From contig OU744724.1 of the NCBI GenBank assembly GCA_916613615.1, positions 21,624,171-21,688,170 on the forward strand: a stretch of DNA of 64,000 bases, in the 5' to 3' direction. Each line of letters starts with the position of its first letter. Position 1 is the stretch's first letter. The notes under the pieces were generated by a model, which made no database searches, was not told the origin of the DNA, and was given only the letters and a program-made list of their open reading frames with translations. The stretch comes from Steromphala cineraria. Its lineage: Eukaryota > Mollusca > Gastropoda > Trochida > Trochidae. Below, in pieces: positions 47,600 through 61,200 of the stretch. The translations under genes and the position numbers were made by a program.

Positions 47600-50500
47600 A
47601 AAAATTAGTTATACTCTTGGTCAATGTATATATTTACGTCAATGTTGGGATATTGCCGTTGATATTGTTGATATATATGTTTATGCTCGTGGTCGTTTTC
47701 ACAATCGTTGTTTGTAAAAGTGATATGTTCTCATGTGCTCATATTTCAAATATGTCAATACGTATGTTTCACCCTACGAGTCATAAATATTGACATTTAG
47801 TCATTTTTTTTATTTTTATAAAAGTTATGGTAATAAAGTGACTTTAAGTTAATTACCACATCTGGTTGCATCTGCAATGACAATGATAAATTTAGAAATA
47901 TTGCATCTTTATCATATTCAATCTTTATTCAGTATTAAGGCCATAGGCCCAAGTACAAAACTGAACTAAACTTGATTTGACAAATTGGTTTGATACATCA
48001 TTTAAATATATCTTAACCTAAGAGCTTCTTTTACAAGAGAAGGGAGTTTCCAAAAATATTCAAGAATATATTTAACTCTTAAAATGAAATAGTTTTACAA
48101 TTGAACACAAAATGGAATTCATCTTCAATATTTCGGTCACATGGATCATATCATTCTGATTATATTGTACTGTTTGTTTTGTAATCACTGATTTTGTTGA
48201 TATTGAAGTTTCAAGACACAATGTGCATGCTCACCATCAGTTTTTCACATTATATGTCAACAAGAATTGTTTTCAAAAAAGGAAAAAATACAACCGATAA
48301 ATGATTTCATTGAATTAACACGAATGAGATAGGCCTCAACTTCTTTTAAATCATATTTTAAAAATTTCAACACTTGCTTGCCTTCAACCAAATAGCTTAG
48401 GCGTAGGCTCTTGACAAAGTTGCATCTGTTGCTTTGTTCTAATGAGTTTTTTTGTTGTTGTAAAAATGATAGAAAATATGTAACTTTCTTTGATTTGATG
48501 TCTGAATTTCCAAATAATACATTATCAAAAAAATAATTGTTACAAACAAACTGTGATCAGTAAATGAATTCATTAAACATGTTATGATGTTATGAAACTA
48601 AATTCATTCAAATATTAAGACCAATACTGTATGCATTGGTTTTATCATACTGCAAATATAGTTTACAATCATACAATTGCAATTGTAAATTGGTTCCCAA
48701 GTGCTTCTCTTTTGATATGAGGATGTTCACATGAAATTTATGTATAAATTGCCAGCTTAAAACTAGTAACATAAAGTGCAACACAAGAAAATGGCACCTC
48801 TTCAACGAATTAATTGAAATAAACATATAAAACTTTAACCATTTGCTCTTGCCATTTAAAACCGTATCGATAACAAATTGTTTCAAAACAGAAAAAATGT
48901 AAAAATGTAAAATAGGTAGATAACTGTAAGCATTTCATTCTTCTTCGAAAACAAATGCTTTAAGCAAGCACATTTTAACCACATTGTCAGGTTTTACAGG
49001 AAGCTATACAGGCCAAGTTGCAACTGTAACTTGATTCTTAAAAGTTTCTTCATTTTACAATGATAGTATATCTGTAAAATCAATCGAAATAAATGCTTGA
49101 ATTTAGAGACAAAATTTCATAAGTAGTTTTAAAACAAGAGAGCACTATTAAACGAATTTATAAAATAAAAGTGGCATGATGTAAAATTTTAAATTCAAAA
49201 TACCGAGAAAATAATGTTTTTATAGGTAAGAAGAGGAGTCTCACGAAACCGAAAATGAATTACCAATTGCAAGACAATGCTTTTTAAACTAGAAGAAGCA
49301 GTTATATAACCAACTGACAATGCACGGTTAAGCTACACGAATTCACATGCTTACCTCAAATGATTAAACGGTGTTCACACCAAAATGGCCTCAACGTGTT
49401 TCGCTTGATACTTGAAAATGCCTTCAACAACAATGAATAATCGGGTAAACGAATGAGATATTTGACACATTGAAAAGGATTTATTGGCATAAGCTAAATT
49501 TTAAAGAAATACAAAATGTTTGAAATGCTACTGTCCCTTTAAGCAAAGCATGATTTCACATTATTCCAATGGTATTTTACAGCAATTCATACAGGTATGT
49601 TTCAATGTTAACATGGTTCCAACCCAGATGGTAAACACAGAACCCTTCAGCTACCTCGCCCTCTCTCTGTTTATTGTTTCCTAACACTTTATAACTTCAG
49701 CTTCTCTCTTAAATGTTTATTTGCTTCTTTGTTTTCCAGAAATAACCTGTGCTCCTAAACAACCGGCCGTGAAGCTAGTGATTTATGGCTTCATATTGTG
49801 CAACATATTGATATTTTACACCTTCAAGTTTCTCAGACTCGTTTTGTGGAAACAGAATGGATAGTGATCTCCAACTTATATACTCAACAAATTAAATTAA
49901 AGGCCACCTTGATTTTCGATATTGAGGTTTTCAAACGTTTGCAATATGATCCATATGATACATAAATAACAGTTTTTAATTTTTGGTTGGTCCTAATCTT
50001 TTCTGGTTGAGTATATGTTGGCATTGTCTTTGTATCTGTTATATTGCATAGCTTCAATTCTAATGGACATAACATCATGAACATTTGCAGAATTAATCCA
50101 CGTGTAGGTGCAAATGTAAAACATATTCTGGTTGCGTGATTTACTATGTACACCATAAGCAATATTGGTTGATTTTAAAAACAACGGAATCAAAACAAAA
50201 GTTTATAAGAAATAATCATCAGTTAATGTTATTATCATTAACAATGTGGAGTTGATCATTAGCGTTTTGAGATAGATAATCATATCAGCTTGATTATTAA
50301 GATAAGAAATAATATGTAGCACGGTTAAGATGGTGAGCTACAATCGTAGATCGTCGTGAGTCAATTACTTGCAAAGTATCAAGACGATTTGATGATAACG
50401 TTGGTTAGTCATATTTTGTCAATCCTCCCTAAATTCTTAGATCAGTTTGAAAACGCTATCATGTTTTGGTTATTTTATCATGCGTTTATTTGCAATTCAG

Positions 50501-51400
50501 TTTCAAGATATCATAATAAAGTTTTGCCTAGTCAACAGTTCGTAAGTTATAAATGCGATACTATGGTAGCGTCGCCAACGATGGTGTCAATCCCAATAAT
50601 TATGACGAGTAAATCTAAATAAATTTAATGTTAACAAGTTCTTATAGCATCAATTTGTCCAGGTCTTGTTAGCATTTAGAAATCGGTTGGTAAAATGATA
50701 AAGTATGAATGTACACGGTCTTTATTTTGCTAATGCAATACGTTTCCAGGCAAATCAGGATACTGACTCTGAGGGTGTGGGTTCAAATCCCGCATGGGAC
50801 TCGGCCCGAAAAAGTACAAGAATCTGTACTATTCAAGATAGTGTAATCCAAAATATAACATTGTTACTATTTAAATGGCATTTATCCCTAAAATCAGGAT
50901 CCGTTAATCATGTGTCTAATGATAACGACGTATGAAGGTACCTTCAAGATGTTGAAGAGGAGTGTATAATGCCTTGAAACATCGTATTTGAATAAAAACG
51001 AGTTATACGTCTACGGCATACTTTTTCATTTCCATATTAGCAAATGTGTAATTGTTGCTTACCGTAAACTTTTACACGATAATTCGTCTCTTTTAATGAT
51101 TATTTCAATCACAGGCAACTGAAAACAAGTTCGTGTATGTCATACAGACGTTTAAATCTGTTTGTTATAAGGAAGATAAGAGTAATTCTATGGATGAACA
51201 ACGTCTTTATTCGACAGTAGCGACGTTTCGGTAAAGATTCTTATGTGGTTTTCAAACATTTGGTGAAACAATAAGGAGTACAGCAAGTTATACAGTTTGG
51301 TATAACAAAAACAGTAAGTTATAAATGTTCTGTTTATAATTTTCATACGCAGTGACAAGTGAGTTGTGTCCGTTTCATGATTTAATTCATTTAGATTATA
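47600..51400. other. AT-rich intergenic DNA
   Basis: Minus-strand frames of 66-92 codons (48608-48886, 49884-50162) show no recognisable features. A tRNA-like B-box lies at about 50787 and is listed separately. Confidence 0.5.
50743..50815 (+). other. tRNA-like B-box / T-arm, probable tRNA-derived SINE fragment
   Basis: GTGGGTTCAAATCCCGC forms a tRNA T-arm with the Pol III B-box GGTTCAAATCC, preceded by CTGACTCTGAGGGT and followed by ATGGGACTCGG. I could not fold a full cloverleaf or find a clean A-box, so it is treated as a SINE head or tRNA relic, not a functional tRNA gene. Confidence 0.45.
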
Positions 51401-51652
51401 TATATATGTCACAACCTGGGAATACCACCCCCTCTCCCATCCTCCGGGCCACTAGGAGAAAGATATAGGGGTAAATGGACATGGAGACAAGAGTGAGTTT
51501 GTGAGGGAGAGAGGGAGAGATAGGGGTAGCGTGCAGGGGGACTAGTTGTATCTGATATGGGTGTTTATACAGACTAAGAAACCTTAACCCACTGAGCCAA
51601 AATATCCCATCCAGTCTGATAACAACTGATGCTTGTTGTGTCATAACCGGGA

Positions 51653-51805
51653 CGACGGGCGAGGGGAGTGCGGGGTTTGAGGGGGGATGCGAAGAGGGTT
51701 GAGGGGGGAGAGGGGTTGAGGGAAGGGGGAGGGGGCAGGATTGAAGGGGAGAGGGATTGAGGGGGTCAGGGTTGAGGAGGGGTTGAGGGTTGAAGAGGGT
51801 TAGTT
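51653..51805 (+). repeat. G-rich purine tract with GGGG runs
   Basis: Almost continuous repeats of (A/T)GAGGGG / GGTTGAGGG-type units: many GGGG or longer runs separated by short spacers, with few C. Such sequence can form G-quadruplex or triplex DNA. The preceding 51420-51540 stretch is also GA/CT-biased. Confidence 0.8.
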
Positions 51806-52539
51806 TAGGGCTTTAGATCACTGGGTCATCATTGACTTTTGGTTTGATTTCGTCATGTTGATACATAAGATATGTGACTTATGTTTAACTTGCTTCATGA
51901 TGATTTTTTTCTATTTCAAATGGGTGTTTTCCTGACACTTTGACAAGTTTGTGACACTTACCGGTAGATGAATAGTAGTAGTATTCTTTTTTATCGCCAT
52001 AGAGTAAAACGTTATTATTCCCACGTTTTTCACGTATATTTTCTTATGTAGAATTATTATGCTGGTCATGAATAAATATGCAAACAAGGCAATCCGAGAA
52101 TTAAATAATCTTCATAAATGTGTTTGATATAAACATGTTACATGCTTCACTCAGCACTTTACTTGATATTGATAAGACCAGTATTAACCTGCTACTCACG
52201 TGCGTATCCCTCAGTATCAAGTCTCACTTATACGTCAGAATCTCTTGAAGTCGCTCATCTCGTTCGTACAGTACACCATTAGGCATTTCCTCTTTTAATC
52301 AGTCGTTAAATTCACCCAACAAACAAGAAAACAGGTGATACATTGCTAGTTAAGATGATAATAAATCAGTTGATACGCCTTTGCTCTAGTGTTATCTGCA
52401 TTCTTTAAGGTCGTCAATACAAGCAAGGCATATTCAAATTTGGAGGTGTGCATATCAGCCAGGGAGATTCTATTTTGAAGATTTTTCGATCTGAATCCAA
52501 CATATTTGAAACAAGTTTGAGTGATATTTAAACCAGAGA

Positions 52540-53490
52540 TATTACATTGGAGGTTGAATGATTGTTTATAAGGCATATATGTATGCGTTCGAGGTTGAAT
52601 ATTTGTTTTACTAGGCAGATATATTTAATATTTGATGTTGAATGTTTTCTTTACTAGACAGATATATATTACTTTGGAGGTTGAATGTTTGCTTTACTAG
52701 ACACAAATTTATAACATTGAGGTGGGGAGGGGGTTAAATTTTTGTTTTACTAGACATATATATATCGGGTTGGAGGCTGAATGTTTATTTTATTAGACAT
52801 AAACTCAATTACATTGGAGGTTGAATGTACTAGACAGATATATTACATTGGAGGTTGAATATTTGTTTTATAAGACATACATAATGTACTTTTTAAGTTT
52901 GACAGTTTGTTACAAGCCCGTCATTCTCAATATTCAAGGTTGAAGGTTTATACTTAGTCCTACGTTTTCCATATTGACGGTTTTCTATAGTCGGGCATAG
53001 CGAAAACTTCTACATCCATGTAGGTCTATACGAGACAGATATATTCTAAATTGAAGGTTATCTATACAAGTTCTAAATGTCTATACAAGTCGGATATTTT
53101 CTACATTAAAATTGTTAATACAAGTCGGGCGTATACTCTATTCGAAAGACTGACTTACTACAAATACAATTAAAGCTGTAGTCCGACATGATTTACATTG
53201 AATAAGGATTTGTGTTTACAAGCCGGACATATTAAAAAATTCTACATAGGAAGTTGTCAAATCGGACATATTCTACAATAAAGGTTTAGTTTAAGCTTTC
53301 TTTACAAATCGAACTTACTTTGAAAGATAGTGATACAAGTCGAATATAATTTAACATTTAAGATTGCCTATACAAGTAAGACAGTTTGTACATTGAAAGT
53401 TTTATTTAAAAGTCAGACGTTTTCTACATTGAAAGTTGCCTATACAAATTGGACATATTCTGAATGAAGGTGGTCTATTAAAGACAGGTT
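52540..53490 (+). repeat. Degenerate tandem repeat field, ~45-54 bp unit
   Basis: ACATTGGAGGTTGAATGTTT and (T)TTACTAGACA(G)ATATAT recur irregularly from 52545 to about 52880. To about 53490, looser versions (TACATTGAAAGTTGCCTATA, CAAGTCGGACATATTC) continue with heavy divergence. Confidence 0.7.
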
Positions 53491-54199
53491 TATTTAAGGA
53501 GAAATTACCTGTATGTTGAAGGTCACTGCTGTCAAGTTTCTCCAGGTATATACCGGTACCTATTAATCAGGTAAAGTACCAATCATTTCTCGAAATCACT
53601 CAACCAATGGTTGAGCCGTGAATATATTTACTTCATGAATGAAGTTATTTGTGTCAAATGAAATGCTAAATTTATAAAACGAACACGAACGAAGTCATAA
53701 ACGTAGATGATATTACTTTATTATTAAAGACTGTTGTATTCTTTCTCACTTCATTAAGTTAGATGCATACCGAACAACTGTCAAAACGGTCTTTGGGGTT
53801 TTGCTTCATTCCGTTTTGGGGAAAGTCAATATAAAAAAGTTTAAGACACATTTAAACAACTTTTTTGTCAACAATATTAATTTTTTTTGAATAAAATAAA
53901 GAGACACTAAAATACAAGGAAATTAATTTTACAACATTGCCACAAAAGAATATTGTTGAAATGTTATTAGACAAAAAAATAAACCAAAATATTACCCATG
54001 ATAAGGATACGCTACAACTCCTACGCTGTTAATTTTCCTGTTATGTTCTATTATCAAGTCACGATATGTGGCTTGACGTGGGATCTACTTAAAATGGTAA
54101 GAAGAATTTGAAACATTTGACAAGTGAAAAGTGTTTTGATTTCTTGCCTATGTTTGAGTAACGGGCACCTGTAGAAACTAGCTGTCACAATCAGCCTGT

Positions 54200-54330
54200 G
54201 TTTGACATAGCTTGACAGGGGTGCAATACATCACAGCACGGACAGCACGGGTAGCACGGGTAGGTGGGCGGGGCTTCATCTGTCAATCAAAGAAAATGAC
54301 AGGTCGCCCAATGGGAGGGTAATGCTTGTT
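54200..54330. promoter_or_regulatory. Candidate regulatory module: GC box, PBX-MEIS composite, CCAAT
   Basis: GGGCGGGGC (54266-54274), CTGTCAATCA (54280-54289; reverse complement TGATTGACAG, the PBX-MEIS/PREP composite site), a second TGACAG near 54297 and CCAAT (54308-54312) fall within 50 bases. A small (G/A)CAGCACGG repeat precedes them. Motifs are seen; activity is inferred. Confidence 0.4.
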
Positions 54331-54339
54331 TGAAATTAT

Positions 54340-57300
54340 TTTTAATATGGGAATGGGAAAACAAATAGATTCAAATTATGGTTTGAAATAATCGTTTTTC
54401 ATTAATGAGTCCCTATTAACCCCTTTAAAGAAAATAATTTGCTTGTAATTGTATAAACACATTACTAGTATTCGAAATAAAGTAGGAAAGTATTCTGGCA
54501 AAGTAATATCGTAATGGTATTGACATCTAGCTGTTTTGACCACCTTAGTTGACGATTAATATGTTCGAAATTCAGTTTGATAAACAAATAAATCTGATTT
54601 GATGAGTATGTCATATGAAGATAGCTGAAACATTTAATCCTTCTATAAATTCTCCTCCTTTTGAATATACTTTAAAGGAATCTTTCATGTCTACACTTGA
54701 GTCTGGCGAAAAAATACTATTTTGAAAATGGGTTGTCTCCTGATTTTTTATTTTTATTTCTTATTTCTCTTTTCAAGAAAGTTATTGTAGGCTGAAAAAG
54801 TGATGTCAGTAATGTTATAATAACAAAAGACGTTTTCCCAATTACTCTAATGAGGGGTTTCGTTAACGGGATTTAGAACATTGCATCATTTTACAGCACA
54901 CATCGCATATACAAGAATAATTACTCATAAGTAAATAAGTATATTTCTGATGCGCGTCGAAGCGTGGAAGCTCTAGCTTACCCTTTCGCAGGTAAGGTGT
55001 GAAATTGACACATTTTCTAAATCCCAGAGTAATCCTCAACATCCCCTCTCCGCTTCAATGATCCTCCAAACGCTTATGTATTTCCCGGAACCATTCACTG
55101 TGAAATGAACTGGCAGTTTTTGACACCTATTGGTAAATGAGTGAGAGTCGTTGAGGTGGGTAATAGTTCTCAAGAAGTGTAGGAAACACTCGTACAGACC
55201 CGGAGCTCACAAACAGCGCTTTATACCACTACACACACAATCAGAAATTGCTCATAATTGCTTGCCAAGAAACATCAAGATTTCACCACACGGCACAGAG
55301 TGGCAAGGAAAGAAAACATGCCACCATGTTCATTATTGTAATGTTTGCGCAAGTATTTTAGTGCAGGAAAATACACTATTGATGCAATCAGCTCAAATGA
55401 CACTTGTATTTTTCATCAATGACGTACAATTGCTATTGAAATAACACATAACGATGGTATTGACAGGTCAATTTACTCTAATATATTGCACAGCTACAAG
55501 TAGGCTTGTGTTTGTCTGTCTTTGTTACAGGGTGTTACTTCCATGCAGCTATACAATCAGATGTACAGGTACTTTCACAGTCTTCCTGGATTCTTGATTC
55601 ATGTTATATAATATCTATTAGAATTCTTCTTTTTTTAAATTATTGTGGAGTTATGGTATATTTATTGAGGTCACTGGTACATTTGAAATATGAATTAGTA
55701 ACCATTGTTTGTTGTGAATTTTCAATTAAAGACAAATATTAAGCACGTTAAATTGATAATATTATTGATAATGAAAACATTTGACGTTTCTGTCTCATTG
55801 TCATATTTTTAGTTGCTATTCAACTTTTCTTCACAAATGTTAAATCTATCAAAATAATTAAATTATTACAATTTAACGATACCTATCTATTCCACGTTTC
55901 TAGTTTTACCAAATTTCAGTTAATTTAGGAAATATGCTAAAAAGAGCGACACAATTTTTTCAAAGACATTATTTAAACAAGATATATTAACGACGTAACG
56001 AATTCATCACGAACTGCAGTTTCACATCATTTCACGACCCGGGGTAGTCATTTATCATCTGGACTATCTCATGTCGACAAATACAATAATTTGATAATCG
56101 CCTCGGTCCCCAAACATATCAGTGTCTCACACCCCGTGTTCGGTGTTGGAAGCATGTCCTGCACACAGACGCTTGTCTATCGCAGTAAGGAAGCATTGTC
56201 TTTCAACAAAAATTGATTTCACACACTTTTATTGATTTTGTATCCAACGACTAGCTTGAATAAGATAAACGCTCAGTTATTTAAGCTTCGCTTCTTCTCT
56301 ATCATAACGCTGCTTGACAAACCGAATTGTGTATATTGATCTAACTAGCACAAATTTAAATACAAAAAATAATATCATTTATAAAAATTCCAATCGCCAA
56401 TGTACTTATCTCCTCGTTTTTGTATGATTCTTGAGAAATAAAATTATTTTTTAGTGAAATCTAACATGGTACATGGTAATGAAATACGTTTCCTTTTTTA
56501 ATTTTTGTGATATTTTGTGTTCATTTAACTAACGTGAATAACGATTTTAATCAAATGTTTATTGTTTGTGTCTTAGGAATAGGAATAGTCATTTTATACA
56601 AATAATTCATTTAACTAACGTGAATAACGATTTTAATCAAATGTTTATTGTTTGTGTCTTAGGAATAGGAATAGTCATTTTATACAAATAATTCATTTAA
56701 CTAACGTGAATAACGATTTTAATCAAATGTTTATTGTATATGTTATAGGCCAGTGATATGTTACATTCAATAAAATAGTTTCTTTATTCTTCAGTTTGTC
56801 ATTCGATCAGTAAAGAATATACCATTTGGTTAAAGATCGTTGACGGTTATAACGATAACTATTATTTTGGTTAAAGTGTTTAAAATCCATGTAATGTGTG
56901 AAGGAATCGAACTAGATTTTCTAGTTTATATCTAGTGTTGAATGGGTTTTTTATAGATTTTTTACAAATATAAGGTTTTATTTTCAAAAATATCAATTTT
57001 CAGGAAGTAAGTTTCAATTTTGTTTATATTGTTTGATATGTTATAGTAAACTATGGCTTTGTGGAAATGAATCCTGTTTTGTTAATTATCAAACCTTCAA
57101 AATAGTGTATTTATAAAAAAAATTATAATGCAGATACAGTATATTGGTAAATATTGGAATTGGCTTGATTTCAAACTTTTTAATTAGGCTTGTCTTTTCT
57201 AGGGCATGTTTGTTATTTGATGCAAACTATAGGCCATTTTTTAAGGAGGTCTCACTTACAAGCTTTTTCATAACCTCCTTTTGACGTTGACACTTTTAAT

Positions 57301-59200
57301 GCAAATACGGTATTCTTAGAATATACTACTCTTCGAAAAAAAACAGAAATATTTCCTAATAAATTATATGGAAAATAAACAATTAGGAACATATTCGTGA
57401 GCTAATAGTATTCGTTTTCATTTCTAAACTATTATTTTCAAAATTCGACGAAATATTTGTTAACTTTTGAATTATCTTACCATATGAATTTAAACATTTT
57501 AAGATAAAAAAAACAATGTAAATATATGAGTCACAAAGACGTTTAGGGTAAAACGTTTGTGTTTAAAACTAAAATGAGTGAATATGCTTATAAAATCAAA
57601 AGCAGACTATTGACAAGGCAAATATGACAATTGAGACTAGCGTTATATTTCAAATCTGGCACGGTCCCCTGGAACAGTTTTACAGGGTTTGACCAGTGGT
57701 CATATATATCTAAATGACCACTATATTGATCATGATAAAATTCTCTAGTCTTGTTTAAACATCGGGCGTGTAAGGTGACACTAGTAATAAAACAATAGGA
57801 CGACGTTTAATAGCTTTATTGTATCTCAGACAATAGTCATTTCTGCGGTAAACGTGCTAGCTAATTTACAACACCCCACATAAACCGTATCAGAATAAAC
57901 CTAGTGTCCCGTGTTATTACCCAGTCCATGTAAAGAGGAAGCAATTCTTGAATGAACAAAATTCCTCTTTATTATATTTTTCAGAATCAGAAGTGAAAAG
58001 AAGTTAAAATATATAATTTATACAGTTATACTTTTTGAATTTTATAAGTTTTTTTAATTTGATGATCACTTCCCGAAACAATCTAAAGTACACATTTTTT
58101 TTAAAATCAGAACATGTTCCAACATCAATATATATGACAATAAGCCAAAATATTTAAAATAGGTACGACTCATCTGTTAATTTTCAGTCATTTATTGATA
58201 CTCTTTGCGTCTCGTTGACTTCCGCGTCTAGTTGGCTCTATGTTTACAACAAAATCTTAAAAATGAGAACTATGATAAAAAGTTACGTTTTAAAAAGATC
58301 GACAAAGGATATGCGGAGTAGCACACTTTTCATGTGAACAAATGAAAATCACTAAAACTTATCCAATAATAATACAATGTTTTCAATAAAACTAGCAGTT
58401 CCAAAATATACATACAATATTCGATTTGGCCTCATGAATTCATTCTCAAAAGTAAAATGATTGAATGACTGATAGCAGTTTGCTTTGTAACTCTTTTAAT
58501 GACCACAGAAAATTGTGTTCTGTAAATAATTGTTTGTAACTCATAAGTTCCTAAACTGATATTTATTGTGGGATTTTTTTTTCGAAAAAAAACGTACTTC
58601 TGTCCCTTCAATGTATGGAAAAACTTCAGTGCTATCTATATGTCAATTGTGTGCTAAAGTCTTATGAAGTTAGCCTAAATCAAGGGAGAAAATTTTTCTT
58701 TGTTTCCAATATTTTTAAAGACTAACATATTCGACGTCAGATTCATAATATATCCAGAATGAATGATTTGTTAGAGTAGTTATATTAGTTGATTTGCTAT
58801 AAAAAAAATGATTTTTTTCAAATTGTTGCAATGCTTGTATATAAATGTAAATTACATACGGATACCTAGGAAGAACATTTGTAATAAGGAAGTTTAATAT
58901 CTATAAAGATAAGTCATAACAGTTTTTTTACCACCATATCAGAAACACGTTTAATCTATTGAATATTCCGTAGCAAAAGAATAGTCGTTTGAGGGTTTTT
59001 AATTTTTTGATGAATCAAAGGTTAATGGATATTATATAATTCTTGGTTTTCAAAGCATGACCAGTAACCAATATTTTTTTACATTTTACTACTGATAGAG
59101 TATTTTGTTACATTGACGTGCAAATGGGGTGCAAATGATGATTCATATATTCTATATAAAGTTGTGTTTTCACAAATCCTTTAATTCTTACATTTTCTTA
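54340..59200. other. AT-rich intergenic DNA
   Basis: Frames at 55151-55444 and 55506-55742 were read and have no recognisable domain. A small GC-richer patch lies at 56030-56200. The remaining structure is the 86-bp tandem repeat listed separately and an AGTGGTCAT / ATGACCACT hairpin at 57695-57722. Confidence 0.5.
56521..56737 (+). repeat. Recent tandem repeat, 86-bp unit, 2.5 copies
   Basis: Units start at 56521, 56607 and 56693 with TCATTTAACTAACGTGAATA. The copies are essentially identical until the third breaks off at about 56737. The identity points to very recent duplication or an assembly artefact. Confidence 0.95.
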
Positions 59201-59249
59201 TTGCTATATACATAAAATGCATTGCATAAAGTCCTCCACAAAAACAAAA

Positions 59250-61200
59250 ACAATGTGTGTAGACTTTATAAACGGTCCACTATGGGAGTCAGCTAAACCG
59301 TCTATTCGGAGTCGGCTTCAAGATACTGGACGGCTCCCAGAGCGTTTATATAGGCCTGTCGAGGCGTAGGTAAGAGTCGTTCGGTTTGTGTTTTAATTTG
59401 AGCAGCGTCTCACGGAGTTGTGAACAGACCGTCTCGCAACCCCCGAACCCTCTTACACGCACACCTAAGCGCCCTTAAAATTAATGTAGCGTTCTGGATG
59501 GGTCGCGAAATCGCCTGTGCGCTCCTCCCCGGCCCCGATTGATGTTAGTAGCATCTCACTACACGCTACCCCCGGGCTGAATCGATCCTCCCCTGCCCCA
59601 CCCCGGGGCCTGTCCCTACCCAATACACATCGTGCTATTAGTTTCCTAAAGGAATGATTATCGGCAGTTTGGTATTTCTCCGCTGTCTTTGTTGACTCAT
59701 TGGGATTGAACGGATATGAAACAGGGAAATCTCGCTCTCGAATTGGCCACATTTAACCTGAAAATAGTGCCGCCACTTGAGCGTAGTTCGCTAGCTGGTT
59801 AGGGGGCTCGATTATCTCAACGGTGAAATTCCCCATTTCATTTCAAAGTAGCCGTGAAGTGTATTTTTCTAGCGTAATGAAATATACTCTCGGCGAGATA
59901 ATCTTCAATGCCTTGGGCTCAAGTCAGCGATTCCTTACGCCGATCTGGCAGCACGTGCTCGGCAGTGACGTCATACCGCGTGCAAGAGGGACAGCAATTG
60001 CAGCCCTGCTTTTGGTTGGCGGTCACTTGGGCAGTGATTTAGCAATACAATAAAAGGAATTCACTAACTTCTTCCGAAAAGGAAATTCGAACCCCAAAGT
60101 GTTTTCATCGGGGATGGGAAAGTGATAGGTTTTTTGAATTGCTCTTTAAGAAATCAAGATCTCTTCGTTTGAATAATGTATGTTGCATAATAGCATGTCC
60201 TGGCGCTTTAGAGTGCGGCGCCTGGGGAGGAAACTGACAAAAATTGTAGCAATAGAGTTAGATGGCAGAGACCAAACTCATCAGATACTGGAATAGAGGA
60301 ATTGTCCAGGCACGCATGGCTATTAGAAGAGGACTTGAACCTTCTGTGCAGGACAAGACCTCCTCGCTGTGGCACCGGATCGGGACAGTGGTCAGATCGA
60401 ATTCTCAAACCCTTATTTACTCATCCTGCTTCTCTTCGATCTTTCCACTCGCTCCCTATCGGGAAAATTACTAATAATACGACATGTTTAATTGCTGCCA
60501 TTGATACAAATCAGTCGATGGGGCTAATTAATAAGGACATATTTCTATAGTTCATTCCTCCCGCGTTGCCCTTGTCCAAATGCAGATAGGGCTATTCCAA
60601 AAAAATATCCGTGTATGTCCCAAACTCTCTCGCCCTCATGTTGTTGCATTGAATGTTGATAATATGGTCTTTGAGATCCTAGAACTGATTAGTCGATGCC
60701 AATATTGTATCGGGGTTCCTGATACCGATAAACCGTTTTGATTTGTGTCTTATAGGGCTATATGAAGACACTAATAAGCCCCTTTAATTGGTATCTTATT
60801 TGGTCCTAAGAAGTGTGTTAATTGAGTGTAGCATTGCTAAACGAGTACTCGAAGACGTGTTCCTATTTGGTTTCCATTAACCAGCAAAACAGCTCCAGAA
60901 CTTGAAATCCGGGAGACGTATACAGTTATATGTCGCCTTAGTCTCTGCTACATCAAAAGGAATCTTTTCAACCCCAATCTTTATTTGCACGTTGCAAGGG
61001 CCAGTGGTCCACCTCATTAAGTTATGATGTTAGTGTTATTTCACATGCCAGTCATGAGTCTTGGCTATAGGACGTTCGGCTTTGAACGCCACCTACTTGA
61101 GTTTAATGAGGTGTCGCTCTTCTCCAACGTTGCAGCCGAGTCGATAGATAACTCCGGACACTGACAGCTTCCAACCAACGCTTAACAAAGGACTAAACGC
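59250..61200. promoter_or_regulatory. Extended higher-GC regulatory island
   Basis: About 2 kb of non-repetitive, CpG-containing sequence. It contains TATATAG (59347-59353), AGCACGTGCT (59950-59959, a perfect palindrome around the E-box CACGTG), TGACGTCA (59966-59973, a perfect CRE) and CACTTG (60024-60029, NK2-type core). Open frames on both strands (59465-59752 minus, 59823-60053, 60262-60474, 60302-60550) conflict and none is recognisable. It may be a distant Nkx2.1 enhancer cluster, the promoter of an unseen neighbour or lncRNA, or both. Confidence 0.4.

Noticed and set aside
47930..47990. Possible fourth retroelement tail (GGCCATAGGCCCAAG)
   Set aside because: Only a short palindromic GGCC block is shared with the other copies.
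57695..57722. AGTGGTCAT / ATGACCACT hairpin with 10-base spacer
   Set aside because: A single short inverted repeat; too likely by chance in 64 kb to be called a site.
60085..60105. GGTTCGAATTT B-box-like word on the minus strand
   Set aside because: No stem pairing around it and no tRNA-like context.
60325..60385. tRNA B-box-like GGTTCAAGTCC on the minus strand
   Set aside because: The flanking bases do not form a T-stem and no A-box was found.
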